A stretch of 40,748 nt of DNA from an uncultured Bacteroidota bacterium (GTDB taxonomy: Bacteria; Bacteroidota; Bacteroidia; Chitinophagales; Chitinophagaceae). Within the stretch, counting starts at the first letter, position 1. Every line of letters begins with the position of its first letter. The notes beneath the pieces were generated by a model that saw only the letters and a list, made by a program, of their open reading frames with translations, was not told the origin of the DNA and ran no database searches. The stretch lies in assembly GCA_903887005.1 (NCBI GenBank), contig CAISOH010000223.1:1-40748 (forward strand), given 5' to 3'. Below, piece by piece: positions 7,916 to 16,163 of the stretch. Both the position numbers and the translations under genes were made by a program.

Positions 7916-9031
7916 TTGAAGCACATTAAAGGCCTTGATACCCTTAGAGCGTTTGCCGTTATTTTTGTCATTATCCAGCATTGGGGGCCTCCATTTAATT
8001 ATAAATCGCCATTAGGTCATTTTGTTGTTTGGATTCTGCTACCAAACGGATCTGATTCAGTGTATGTTTTTTTTGTATTAAGTGGATTTCTTATTACCTC
8101 TATTCTTCTGAATGCCAGAATAGAAAATAAAGAAGCAAATCGTTTATTAATTGTAAAAAACTTTATTATCAGACGGGCTTTCCGCATCTTCCCTATATAT
8201 TATTTGACCGTGTTTATTTTGTATTATTTTTACGATAATGTAAAAGATAATATTTGGTACCTTCTAACCTATACCCTGAACATCATTTCATATAATAAAA
8301 ATTCGTTCATTTCCGACTTCGCACATTCCTGGACACTTTCTATTGAAGAACAATTTTATTTAGTCTGGCCATGGCTTATTTTATTTATAAACCGCAAATA
8401 TTTGAAGTATCTATTTGCAGGAGCTATATTTATTGGTATCGTTAGTTCTTATATAACACTGGGAATAACGCATCATATTGATCCCTTCCCTGTTTATAAT
8501 TGCCTAGACTCATTCGGCTTTGGAGGTCTGTATGCTTATGTGCTTTTGAATGCCGCTGATTCCAAAAAATTTGAAAAAGTAATAAAACTAATCGTTCCTG
8601 TTTTTATTTCAACCCATTTATATTGGAATATAGCTGGCTATGTTAATCAGCCTCAGTATGGAATGTGGATGTTGAAAACTGTTGACTCAATAACAGCTGT
8701 CTGGCTTATTATTTTAATAACAAATAACAAGTCGTTATTCTTAAAAAAATATTTGTTAGAAAACAAAGTTCTTAATTTCATAGGTAAAATCAGTTATGGC
8801 ATATACATATGCCATCCTTTCATCGTTCGCGTTGATGGTCCGTTTAAAGCTTTTATTGACGATAGAATTGTATATAATCCTTTCTGGCATGACTTTCTTA
8901 CAAATGATTATTTTTTCTATGCACTTGATCTTGCGCTACTGATATTTGTATGCTGGCTGTCCTATACTTTTATTGAAATGCCTATTTTAAGTTTAAAAAG
9001 GTTTTTTAAATATAATCAGCGACCTGATTAA
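7916..9031 (+). CDS. Acyltransferase 3 family membrane protein (OafA/YrhL type)
   Basis: This 371-residue integral membrane acyltransferase has about ten hydrophobic segments. The N-terminal KGLDTLRAFAVIFVIIQHW carries the conserved family motif, with the catalytic-type His near residue 22. HSWTLSIEEQFYLVWP (about 137-152) is the second hallmark. The family moves acetyl or other acyl groups from the cytoplasm onto sugars of O-antigen, exopolysaccharide or antibiotics; the acceptor here is unknown. The start must be the TTG at 7916, because an in-frame TAA lies at 7901-7903 and no ATG follows it before the conserved motif. The gene is low in GC compared with proS and has no glycan-synthesis neighbours, so it may have been acquired separately. 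Confidence 0.9.
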   Translation: MKHIKGLDTLRAFAVIFVIIQHWGPPFNYKSPLGHFVVWILLPNGSDSVYVFFVLSGFLITSILLNARIENKEANRLLIVKNFIIRRAFRIFPIYYLTVFILYYFYDNVKDNIWYLLTYTLNIISYNKNSFISDFAHSWTLSIEEQFYLVWPWLILFINRKYLKYLFAGAIFIGIVSSYITLGITHHIDPFPVYNCLDSFGFGGLYAYVLLNAADSKKFEKVIKLIVPVFISTHLYWNIAGYVNQPQYGMWMLKTVDSITAVWLIILITNNKSLFLKKYLLENKVLNFIGKISYGIYICHPFIVRVDGPFKAFIDDRIVYNPFWHDFLTNDYFFYALDLALLIFVCWLSYTFIEMPILSLKRFFKYNQRPD

Positions 9032-9151
9032 TTAATTTTCATTAATCCGACAAGGCTTGCCGGGCATTGCCATTCTATTTCATCTCCAAAACTAATCTGA
9101 CGAAGAAAAAGGGAATATAATCTCTGGCATGGTTATTTTACCTTTTAGTTT

Positions 9152-9946
9152 ATGACTAAAAAAATGTCAATAACAACCATGTTGCTTTGTGCAACTATTT
9201 TCTCTTTTTATTCATGTAAAAAGAGTAGCAATTCCGGAACAAATCCCGGCACTACTTCGCAGGTAAGCATGCATCTTACCGACGATCCGGCAAATTATGA
9301 TCATGTATATCTGGATATACAACAAGTAGCAGTAACAATGTCAGGTAGCAGCGCAGTGACGCTAACACCAATACGACAAGGTATCTACGACATCCTTCAA
9401 TTTAAGAATGGCCTTGATGTACTATTGTTAAAGACCGATATTCCTGCTGGCTCTGTAAGCCAGATCAGGCTTGTTTTAGGCAATAATAATTCAGTTGTTG
9501 TAAGCGGCGTCAGTTATCCGCTTTCTACACCATCGGCACAGGAAAGCGGCGTGAAGCTAAATCTTAACCAAACTTTTGTTGCCGGTGGCGCTTATGATAT
9601 CTGGATTGATTTTGACGCTGGTAAGTCTATCTTAAAAACCGGTAATGGCGCCTATAAACTGAAGCCAGTCATCAGAGCTTATAGCACTACTACCCTTGGG
9701 AAAATTAAAGGGTATGTATTACCTCTGAATGCCTACGCAACAGTTTATGCTATTAACGGAACGGACACCGCTTCAGCTATACCTGATGCGGCAGATGGTT
9801 TTTTTGCCATTAACGGATTAGCTGCGGCAACTTACCAGGTATGGATCAATCCCGGAATTATTATACTTCAACCCTATTCCCTGCCCAATGTGCAGGTGGT
9901 TTACGGGGTTGAAACTAATATAGGCACCATAACATTGCACAATTAA
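9152..9946 (+). CDS. DUF4382 domain-containing lipoprotein
   Basis: This 264-residue protein has an SpII signal peptide with the lipobox Cys in FYSCKKSS (Cys about 22), followed by a Ser/Gly/Asn/Thr linker. The DUF4382 domain starts with VSMHLTDDPANYDHVYLDIQ and includes the characteristic DILQFKNGLDVLLLKTDIPAG. After it comes a small beta-rich domain (about 185-264) resembling a carboxypeptidase regulatory fold. DUF4382 lipoproteins are common in Bacteroidota and of unknown function, probably anchored in the outer membrane. A near-match promoter element TACCTTTT lies just upstream. Confidence 0.88.
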   Translation: MTKKMSITTMLLCATIFSFYSCKKSSNSGTNPGTTSQVSMHLTDDPANYDHVYLDIQQVAVTMSGSSAVTLTPIRQGIYDILQFKNGLDVLLLKTDIPAGSVSQIRLVLGNNNSVVVSGVSYPLSTPSAQESGVKLNLNQTFVAGGAYDIWIDFDAGKSILKTGNGAYKLKPVIRAYSTTTLGKIKGYVLPLNAYATVYAINGTDTASAIPDAADGFFAINGLAAATYQVWINPGIIILQPYSLPNVQVVYGVETNIGTITLHN

Positions 9947-10038
9947 TTGCACCGGAGTAATAGTATCACCTTATTAAGTGCTCCGCAAAATAAATCGCTT
10001 CCAGATCCCAGGCCTTCCCGTGATTATGATAAAAGGAA

Positions 10039-10075
10039 TTCATGGCTTTATTCTTTATCAGAATAAAGCCATGAA
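10039..10075 (-). terminator. Long hairpin directly after the 10076-10381 stop codon
   Basis: A 16-bp perfect stem (10039-10054 with 10060-10075) with a 5-base loop begins at the base after the minus-strand TAG and is followed on that strand by a loose T-rich stretch (ccttttatc). It probably ends or stabilises the mRNA of the small gene. Confidence 0.6.
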
Positions 10076-10381
10076 CTATCCTTCAAATATCCAGTAGTTT
10101 CCTTCTGTAATAATGTCCCTGTATTTTTTGTGCATTGCAGCAAATGAGATGCTGCTTAAGCCTGTCATCACAAACAGGAAATGCTCCATCTGGTAAGGGA
10201 TCAATGAAATATCAAATTCCTCAAATGAGGGAAGGTTTTTCATTACATACCTTACCGAAATGCTTTCCTTGTCATTGAATTCCAGAGATTTTGCAACACC
10301 ACCTATTGCCGGATATTTGATTAGTAATGTACCAACTCCTATAGATCTGAGTTGGTCGCTCGACGTAATTCTTGTCCACAT
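10076..10381 (-). CDS. Hypothetical protein, 101 aa
   Basis: I do not recognise a family. The protein has no signal peptide or membrane segment. It is of mixed composition, with LLIKYPAIGGVAKSLEF and an aromatic-rich second half ending NYWIFEG, and is predicted cytosolic. The ATG at 10381 is preceded by gaagggaggaattt, a strong Shine-Dalgarno-like sequence that is unusual in this organism and supports the start. A TAnnTTTG element lies about 65 bases upstream and a perfect hairpin follows the stop, so it looks like an independently expressed small gene. Confidence 0.68.
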   Translation of the reverse strand: MWTRITSSDQLRSIGVGTLLIKYPAIGGVAKSLEFNDKESISVRYVMKNLPSFEEFDISLIPYQMEHFLFVMTGLSSISFAAMHKKYRDIITEGNYWIFEG

Positions 10382-10446
10382 AAATTCCTCCCTTCTTTAA
10401 TTGTGTGATTAACAACTTCTTTACATACTACTGGTAAATGGTCAAT

Positions 10447-10454
10447 CAAATTTA
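10447..10454 (-). promoter_or_regulatory. Candidate -7 element TAAATTTG for the 10381 gene
   Basis: On the minus strand the sequence reads TAAATTTG, an exact TAnnTTTG match, implying a leader of about 60 bases before the ATG at 10381. Confidence 0.45.
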
Positions 10455-10574
10455 CCCAATACTGATCTAATAAACAAAATCCATTTGTCAGTGTTTTGTA
10501 AGAAGAATTGTGAAACCAGAATTTCAGATCGCTTTGGCAGCACGCTCAGAGTGCAGGAATCAGCGCTTGTTTTT

Positions 10575-11462
10575 CTAATATACGAGAAGCGAAATGATAG
10601 TAAATATCGCAAACACTACACTGGCAAGGCCATTGGTATTTGCAAATGCGATATTGACTTTGCTGAGGTCAGAAGGCTTTACCAGCAAGTGCTGGTAAGT
10701 CAGCATTGCTGCATAAAACAAAGCGCCAGTCCAATAAATAAGATTAAAATGGCCGACAAAACCTGCAGCCACTACAAAAACAGCGGAACATACATGGAGT
10801 AATATGGATACAATCAGCGCATTACTGATGCCTATAGCCGCCGGTATGGAGTGAAGCTTTTGGCTGCGATCAAACGCTTCATCCTGTAGGGCGTATATAA
10901 TATCGAAACCAGCAACCCACGTAAGTACTGACAAGGAAAAAAGCACCGGCAGCCAGGCAAAATAACCCGTTACCGCCAGGAAAGCCCCTATAGGAGACAA
11001 TGAAAGCCCCACCCCAAGCACTACATGACAGAGGGCAGTAAACCGTTTGGTATAACTATAAAACAGTATCACTGCCAATGCAACGAAGGAAAGATAAAAA
11101 CAAGCGCTGTTTATAAACCAGGTAGTTGCAATAAAAAGTACGGAATTGATAATGGTAAACAGTAAAGCATTCTCCGCTTTTATAACGCCTGCCGGTATCT
11201 CGCGCCTGGCAGTACGGGGGTTTATTGCGTCATACTGCCTGTCGAGGTATCTGTTGAATGACATGGCCGCACTGCGTGCAAATACCATACACAACAGTAT
11301 TTCAACCAGCGCATCCCATTTAAAAGAATGATGGGGGGCCTTTGTCACAGCGAGTGTAAACCCGATAAAGGCGAATGGCAATGCAAAAACCGTATGGCTG
11401 AACTTTATCAGCGAAAGGTAATTGCTAAACCTGCGAAAAGGAGACACACCAATACTACCCAT
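10575..11462 (-). CDS. UbiA-family polyprenyltransferase (menaquinone-type, MqnP-like candidate)
   Basis: This 295-residue integral membrane prenyltransferase has eight to nine hydrophobic segments. The first Asp-rich motif is NRYLDRQYDAINPRTARRE (about residues 71-89) and the second is in DIIYALQDEAFDRSQKLHS (about 188-206). These bind the Mg-diphosphate of a polyprenyl donor. The sequence fits the 'UbiA-like' branch that in Bacteroidota without the classical pathway is thought to prenylate the futalosine-pathway intermediate of menaquinone (MqnP). The substrate assignment is inference and needs the rest of the mqn genes. The gene follows the DUF1573 gene with one base between them, so the two are very likely co-transcribed. 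Confidence 0.88.
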   Translation of the reverse strand: MGSIGVSPFRRFSNYLSLIKFSHTVFALPFAFIGFTLAVTKAPHHSFKWDALVEILLCMVFARSAAMSFNRYLDRQYDAINPRTARREIPAGVIKAENALLFTIINSVLFIATTWFINSACFYLSFVALAVILFYSYTKRFTALCHVVLGVGLSLSPIGAFLAVTGYFAWLPVLFSLSVLTWVAGFDIIYALQDEAFDRSQKLHSIPAAIGISNALIVSILLHVCSAVFVVAAGFVGHFNLIYWTGALFYAAMLTYQHLLVKPSDLSKVNIAFANTNGLASVVFAIFTIISLLVY

Positions 11463-11463
11463 A

Positions 11464-12012
11464 TTATTTCACATCAGCTTCAATGCCTATAGATACCGCT
11501 TCCGGGATTGCGTTAGAGTGCACAATAATGTTCTTCTGCTGAAAACCTGATTTACCCGTTGTATTGAACTCTATCGTAATTTCGCCATCATGGCCGGCAG
11601 GAACAGGTTCCAGTTGAAAGTTTGGAATAGTGCAGCCACAGGTTACATCGGCCTTGCATATCATCAAAGGAAATTGGCCGGTATTCTTATAACGGAAAGT
11701 GTGCTTCAAAACTTTCCCCTCAGATACATTCCCAAAACTAAACTTGGTTTCGTAAAACTGCATGTTGGTTTTGGTCATACGCTTTACTTTATCGCAGCGT
11801 GTTTTCGTATCCTCAGAAAATATTTCACCCCGGTACACCGTTCCTTCCTTGCTATAAAAATAGCCATTATAATCATTGTCATTACCCTCATGATGCCTCC
11901 TGAACAGGGTGAAAAGCGAATTTCTTGTAACACCTGTAAGTTCTACGATTACCAATGTAAAAACAGACAATGTCAATACAGTCAGTAAAACAATCTTATA
12001 ATTTCTATACAT
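11464..12012 (-). CDS. DUF1573 domain-containing membrane-anchored protein
   Basis: This 182-residue protein has a single N-terminal hydrophobic segment (about residues 8-28) and no lipobox or clear cleavage site, so it is probably a signal anchor. From about residue 88, FSFGNVSEGKVLKHTFRYKNTG and the Cys-containing ADVTCGCTIPNF form a DUF1573 domain, an Ig-like (ASPM/HYDIN-related) fold common in secreted Bacteroidota proteins. Its function is unknown. It is the first gene of a two-gene unit with the UbiA-type prenyltransferase. The 14-bp repeat array lies directly upstream. Confidence 0.85.
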   Translation of the reverse strand: MYRNYKIVLLTVLTLSVFTLVIVELTGVTRNSLFTLFRRHHEGNDNDYNGYFYSKEGTVYRGEIFSEDTKTRCDKVKRMTKTNMQFYETKFSFGNVSEGKVLKHTFRYKNTGQFPLMICKADVTCGCTIPNFQLEPVPAGHDGEITIEFNTTGKSGFQQKNIIVHSNAIPEAVSIGIEADVK

Positions 12013-12049
12013 TGTTCACATGTATTTTTTTGTAAAAGTAGTAATATAA

Positions 12050-12244
12050 AGTCATTTAGTAGATAGTCGTTAGTAGATAGTCGTTAGTAGATAGTCGTTA
12101 GTAGATAGTCATTAGTATATAGTCGTTAGTAGATAGTCATTAGTAGATAGTCGTTAGTAGATAGTCATTAGTAGATAGTCATTAGTAGATAGCCGTTAGT
12201 AGATAGCCGTTAGTAGATAGTCATTAGTATATAGTCGTTAGTAG
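12050..12244. repeat. 14-bp minisatellite (TTAGTAGATAGTCG), about 13.5 units
   Basis: Near-perfect tandem units of 14 bases run without interruption. Variation is mainly at one site in each unit (agtcg, agtca, agccg), with an occasional tagtatat. The array fills the gap between the pepT stop and the DUF1573 start, so it forms the 5' region of the DUF1573-UbiA unit. A short relative lies at 124-155. Confidence 0.93.
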
Positions 12245-12316
12245 GCCAGGTAGAAAGTTTAACTCTCAAAACCTGACAATTGACTTTATATACGGATTTT
12301 TCGCGTTTACTGACTA

Positions 12317-13567
12317 TCAGGCTTTTTCTTCCCATATCTGTGACAAATGCACTAAAGTCTCTACTGCTATTTCCATATCCTGAACGCTTACATACTCCTG
12401 TTTTGAATGAATGCCCATCTCCCCGGTAAACAGGTTTGGACAAGGAAGCCCCATAAATGAAAGCCTTGAACCATCAGTGCCGCCGCGAATACTCTCTCGT
12501 TGCACAGTCATTCCGGCGCGTTTATAAGCTTCTTCTGCATTATCCATTACATAAGGATGTATATCTAAAACTTCTTTCATATTCCTGTACTGTTCTTTCA
12601 CTACAAAGCTGGTAGTAACACCCGGGAAAAGGGTTGCAGTCCTGTCCACCAGTTCACGTAGCCTTGCCTCATGTTCCGCCAGCTTTTTAGTATCAAAATC
12701 CCTGACAATGAATTGTACGGTCGCCTTCTCCAGTCCCCCTTCTATTGAAGTAGGATGAACAAAACCCTGCATACCTTCGGTAGTTTCGGGGCACCATTCA
12801 TTTTTAGGCAGCATATCCACAAATGCCGACGCCGCTTTAATTGCATTTACCATCTTGCCTTTTGCATACCCCGGATGTACGCTGATACCGTTAAATGTAA
12901 CGATTGCCGCATCAGCGGAAAAAGTTTCTCCTTCCAGGTGCCCGCGCTCTCCCCCATCCAATGTATAGCCGTATTGCGCGCCGAGCCGCTTCATATCAAT
13001 GGCTGCAACACCACGCCCTACTTCTTCATCAGGGGTAAAGAGTATGCGTATCTTGCCATGCTTAATTTCAGGGTGGGTAATTAAATAATTGGCAAGGTCC
13101 ATAATTATCGCAACTCCTGCTTTATCATCCGCCCCCATTAAGGTAGCGCCGGAAGCGGTAATGATATCATCGCCTATACGATTTAGAAGGTAGGGGTGGT
13201 TTTTAGCGCTGATCACAACACTGTTATCATCCGGTAAAACTATGTCTGTACCATCGTATTTCAAATGCAAAATTGGCTTTACTCCGGTACCACTGCAATC
13301 GGGTGCGGTATCCACATGGGCGCAGTAACACAACACAGGCACCTCTTTATTGCTTGTAGCGGGTATAGTGGCATATACATAACCATGCTCGTCCAGCTCA
13401 GCATCATTAATACCTATCGCCAGCAGGTCGGCAACTAAAACCCGGCTCAGGTCTTTTTGTTTTTCCGTTGAAGGCTGGGATGAAGAAGTTGGATCGCTTT
13501 GGGTATCTATCTGCACATAACGCATAAAGCTATCTGCAGCAGTATGTTTATAATTTAATAAGGACAT
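12317..13567 (-). CDS. pepT: Peptidase T (tripeptide aminopeptidase, M20B)
   Basis: This 416-residue cytosolic metallopeptidase removes the N-terminal residue from tripeptides. Zinc-site residues are visible: His84 and Asp86 in CAHVDTAPD, Asp147 in MGADDKAG, the catalytic Glu pair at 181-182 in TPDEEVGRG, Asp204 in TLDGGERG and the late His in GIHSKQEYV. Length and motif order match PepT throughout. The ATG at 13567 (MSLLNYKHTAADSF) agrees with family N-termini, and a TATTTTTG element lies 18 bases upstream. It appears monocistronic. Confidence 0.96.
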   Translation of the reverse strand: MSLLNYKHTAADSFMRYVQIDTQSDPTSSSQPSTEKQKDLSRVLVADLLAIGINDAELDEHGYVYATIPATSNKEVPVLCYCAHVDTAPDCSGTGVKPILHLKYDGTDIVLPDDNSVVISAKNHPYLLNRIGDDIITASGATLMGADDKAGVAIIMDLANYLITHPEIKHGKIRILFTPDEEVGRGVAAIDMKRLGAQYGYTLDGGERGHLEGETFSADAAIVTFNGISVHPGYAKGKMVNAIKAASAFVDMLPKNEWCPETTEGMQGFVHPTSIEGGLEKATVQFIVRDFDTKKLAEHEARLRELVDRTATLFPGVTTSFVVKEQYRNMKEVLDIHPYVMDNAEEAYKRAGMTVQRESIRGGTDGSRLSFMGLPCPNLFTGEMGIHSKQEYVSVQDMEIAVETLVHLSQIWEEKA

Positions 13568-13584
13568 GTAAATGATTTGAGCAG

Positions 13585-13592
13585 CAAAAATA
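13585..13592 (-). promoter_or_regulatory. Candidate -7 element TATTTTTG for pepT
   Basis: An exact TAnnTTTG match on the minus strand, with TTTG 18 bases further upstream as a plausible -33 element. Confidence 0.55.
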
Positions 13593-13694
13593 GTTATCTT
13601 ATCGCTAAAACAAAGGAGAATAAAATAGAATTGGGAATGTTAAGCCTAGTAAAGGGTTTTTCCGTTATGCCCGGAATATGCAGCGTTATGTTTT

Positions 13695-14222
13695 TCAATT
13701 TTTTTGTTTCAAATATATCATGCGCCCAACAGGTGCATCAGGAATACTTTGAAAACTGGTTATGTTGCGGGTTACTACATCAAATTTCACACGCATGGTT
13801 CTTTTTCCAGCATAATCGAAGATTGGTTGTTCCTCTAATTTGCTGAGTTTTGTTTGTATAAAAGGGTCGTGGGCTGTAATAATAACCTCCACTTTATTTT
13901 CTGTCATCCTCAGATTATAATACCATTTTATGTTGTCTGTAACTTTCAGATGTACTTTCCCGGCTTTAATGAATTTTCCATTTGCCCTGATGTCAATATT
14001 ATAATTGCCCTGGGGCAGCAGTTTTGTATAGTACAGACCATCTTTATCCGCAAGCACTTCATCTAAAAGGTTTCCGGCCTGGCTCACTTTTATTCTTGCC
14101 CCCGGTACAGGCTTATTATATTCATCCACAATCTTTCCCGCGAAAATGCTATTTTGCGCAATAGAAAAATTACCTGCAAGCAGCAATAAGAACAGGAAAA
14201 TGTATGATACAGGTTTTTTCAT
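13695..14222 (-). CDS. Secreted carboxypeptidase-regulatory-like (CarboxypepD_reg) domain protein
   Basis: The ATG at 14222 gives a 175-residue protein with a clear signal peptide (MKKPVSYIFLFLLLLAGNFS, then IAQ). An upstream in-frame ATG at 14240 lies inside the likely -7 element and is rejected. Residues about 27-105 form a CarboxypepD_reg-like beta-sandwich: IFAGKIVDEYNKPVPGARIK, then LADKDGLYYTKLLPQGNYNI. The C-terminal 70 residues carry VEVIITAHDPFIQTKLS and VKFDVVTRNITSFQSIPDAP and are not recognised. The protein is predicted periplasmic or surface-exposed. It is divergent from the 14267 gene with only 44 bases between the starts. Confidence 0.75.
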   Translation of the reverse strand: MKKPVSYIFLFLLLLAGNFSIAQNSIFAGKIVDEYNKPVPGARIKVSQAGNLLDEVLADKDGLYYTKLLPQGNYNIDIRANGKFIKAGKVHLKVTDNIKWYYNLRMTENKVEVIITAHDPFIQTKLSKLEEQPIFDYAGKRTMRVKFDVVTRNITSFQSIPDAPVGRMIYLKQKN

Positions 14223-14237
14223 AAACGTAATTTCAAC

Positions 14238-14245
14238 CAAAGTTA
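14238..14245 (-). promoter_or_regulatory. Candidate -7 element TAACTTTG for the 14222 gene
   Basis: An exact TAnnTTTG match on the minus strand, 16 bases before the ATG at 14222. Its position decides the start: the alternative ATG at 14240 falls within it. Confidence 0.5.
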
Positions 14246-14266
14246 AGCGAAGTTAATAAAATATTT

Positions 14267-14878
14267 ATGCTGAATGACATTCTGAATATTGCCAACAAGT
14301 ATGCGGAAGGAGCGAAACAGGTACAGGAGCGCAGAGCGCAGTGGCTCAAAAAACATGTGGAGCTTAAAGAACACCTGAAAGAGATAGCAGGATATCTCAA
14401 TAGTAACTCCACTTACAAACAGGGCTTTTTTATTGATACGCTTCACGCTTATAATGAAGATATGAACGGCACCTGCGCCGAAATGCCTTCCTTAACGTTC
14501 CGGTCGGGAGAAATGCCCATGCTGATAACCTTTCACAATAGCATAGGAGAACGGAAAGAATATATTGAAGAGGGCTTCAGCATTACCTTTAATCCAACTA
14601 TAACGGGCCAGGTAATTGTATTGTTTTTCCCGCATCACAGCGAACTGAACATAACTCCGCCACCCTATTCTACCCTTGTCGTCATTGATCAGCCCGGACA
14701 GCTTACTATGGAGATCGCGGACGAGATCATTACCAAGGGTATGGAGGCTGCTTATTTTTCCTCCTTTACGGGCATGAGCGAACAACAGGAAAATAATGAA
14801 AAATCTGAAATTCACCCGCCTGTACAACATAATCCAATCGGTTTTAAACGATATGAAACAACTCAAAAGGTACATTAG
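14267..14878 (+). CDS. Hypothetical protein, 203 aa
   Basis: I do not recognise a named family. The N-terminal third is helical and charged (NKYAEGAKQVQERRAQWLKK, probably coiled). The middle is beta-rich (EEGFSITFNPTITGQVIVLF, then STLVVIDQPGQLT), and the last 30 residues are polar and disordered-looking. No signal peptide or membrane segment is seen, so it is probably cytosolic. The last 26 bases overlap the start of the cyclotransferase gene in another frame, suggesting translational coupling. The starts of this gene and the 14222 gene are divergent and very close. Confidence 0.75.
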   Translation: MLNDILNIANKYAEGAKQVQERRAQWLKKHVELKEHLKEIAGYLNSNSTYKQGFFIDTLHAYNEDMNGTCAEMPSLTFRSGEMPMLITFHNSIGERKEYIEEGFSITFNPTITGQVIVLFFPHHSELNITPPPYSTLVVIDQPGQLTMEIADEIITKGMEAAYFSSFTGMSEQQENNEKSEIHPPVQHNPIGFKRYETTQKVH

Positions 14879-15716
14879 ATCATACTGGTTCATTATAGGT
14901 TTTTTGTTTTTTACAGCCTGTAATAATGAAAACAAACCAACAGATAATAGCGCAAATAGCATTGACAGTAATGCAGTACCTGTGCCTGCTGCTATCTCTT
15001 ACGATATAGTAAATGAATATCCGCATGACCCAACAGCCTTCACAGAAGGCCTTGAATATAAAGATGGTTTTCTTTATGAAAGTACCGGGCAATATGGCAT
15101 TTCAGACATCCGTAAAACAGACCTGAAAACAGGAAAAGTAGTTATTGCTACCAAAATGGAAGCGCGGTATTTCGGGGAAGGACTTACCATATTGAACGGG
15201 AAAATATTCCAGCTTACTTATAGGGAAGGCAAGGGCTTTGTATATGATCTGAATACGCTGAAACAGGAAAAAACATTTGCTTTCCATGCTCCCGAAGGAT
15301 GGGGCATGACCAATGACGGCGCTAACCTCATTTATGATGATGGCAGCAATGTGCTGCATTTCATAGACCCCAGTACCTTTAAAGAAGTAAAACAGCTAAA
15401 AGTAACAGACGAGCATGGCCCTGTTATGGAGATCAATGAATTAGAACTCATAAATGGCTTTATCTATGCCAATCAATGGCGGATAGAAAACATTCTGAAA
15501 ATAGATACCTCCACAGGGCGCGTTGTTGGCAGAGCAGATTTTAGTAGCCTGCGCCAACGGGTAGGTATCGCTCCCCCATCCGGTAACCGGAATGGCCCGG
15601 ACGTGCTGAATGGAATAGCCTATGACGCAAAAGGCGACCGCTTTTTTGTGACTGGTAAAAACTGGCCGAAAGTGATAGAGGTAAGGTTAACCCCCGGCCT
15701 AACCCCCGGCCCCTAA
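14853..15716 (+). CDS. Glutaminyl-peptide cyclotransferase (glutamine cyclotransferase) lipoprotein
   Basis: The ATG at 14853 gives 287 residues with an SpII signal (MKQLKRYIRS, then FFTACNNENK, lipobox Cys about 23). An upstream ATG at 14796 adds 19 residues without a signal character and is rejected. The rest matches the plant/bacterial-type glutamine cyclotransferase beta-propeller: YPHDPTAFTEGLEYKDGFLY, ESTGQYGISDIRK, FGEGLTILNGKIFQLTY, GWGMTNDG, INELELINGFIYANQW and VLNGIAYDAKGDRFFVTGKNW. These enzymes convert N-terminal Gln to pyroglutamate. The normal end would be near WPKVIEVRL; the extra TPGLTPGP is encoded by a CCCCCGGCC repeat, and the stop codon lies in the duplicated target of the MITE-like element at 15719. 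Confidence 0.9.
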   Translation: MKQLKRYIRSYWFIIGFLFFTACNNENKPTDNSANSIDSNAVPVPAAISYDIVNEYPHDPTAFTEGLEYKDGFLYESTGQYGISDIRKTDLKTGKVVIATKMEARYFGEGLTILNGKIFQLTYREGKGFVYDLNTLKQEKTFAFHAPEGWGMTNDGANLIYDDGSNVLHFIDPSTFKEVKQLKVTDEHGPVMEINELELINGFIYANQWRIENILKIDTSTGRVVGRADFSSLRQRVGIAPPSGNRNGPDVLNGIAYDAKGDRFFVTGKNWPKVIEVRLTPGLTPGP

Positions 15717-15718
15717 AG

Positions 15719-15957
15719 CTACCGTGTACCCACAAGTATATTTCAATAATATGGAATGCCCCAGCGGGGCTAAAGGTTTGTAGTAATTTGGCAAAGAAAT
15801 GTGTATCTGCCCCGTCAGGGGCTACCCTTTACGCGAAATGGATAGCCCCTGACGGGGCATAACAAAAGATTAGGGGTATTTTTTGCTACAAACCGGTAGC
15901 CCCTGACGGGGCATACACAGCATAAATTAAATCATAAAAGATGTGGGTACACGGTAG
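15719..15957. mobile_element. MITE-like/REP composite element, 239 bp, 16-bp TIRs and 10-bp target duplication
   Basis: Perfect 16-bp terminal inverted repeats (15719-15734 and 15942-15957) bound the element. The 10-mer gcccctaaag is present directly outside both ends (15709-15718 and 15958-15967), as expected for a target-site duplication. Inside are four GC hairpins of the form GCCCC-NNNN-GGGGC (near 15758, 15809, 15845, 15899), and ggtttgtag/ctacaaacc also pair, so the whole unit can fold. There is no ORF inside. It would need a transposase supplied in trans. It abuts the stop codon of the cyclotransferase gene and may act as its 3' structure. Confidence 0.75.
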
Positions 15958-16074
15958 GCCCCTAAAGGGGAGTGCTTTATGTTCAGATCTCAGCTACAGG
16001 GCTTCTGTTGCTGCAATCACTTGGAAAAAGACATCGGCTAACTGAATATATTTGTCAAAATACACTTTTCTCAA

Positions 16075-16112
16075 ATAATTATCCCCCACTAAAATTAGCA
16101 GGGGATAATTAT
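16075..16112. repeat. Perfect 12-bp hairpin downstream of the M13 peptidase gene
   Basis: The sequence ataattatcccc (16075-16086) pairs with ggggataattat (16101-16112) around a 14-base loop. It lies about 50 bases beyond the minus-strand stop at 16164 and could end that transcript, though no strong T tract follows. Confidence 0.5.
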
Positions 16113-16163
16113 CACAGCAGTACCAACTTTTGGGTTCTAACTTTTACCTTTTGACTTATTATC

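Noticed and set aside
10485-10802. Plus-strand ORF of 105 aa
   Set aside because: More than two thirds overlaps the UbiA-type gene in antisense, and its composition is not protein-like.
12050-12244. Possible CRISPR or iteron array
   Set aside because: The 14-bp units are directly abutting with no spacers, and there is no replication gene nearby; it is a minisatellite.
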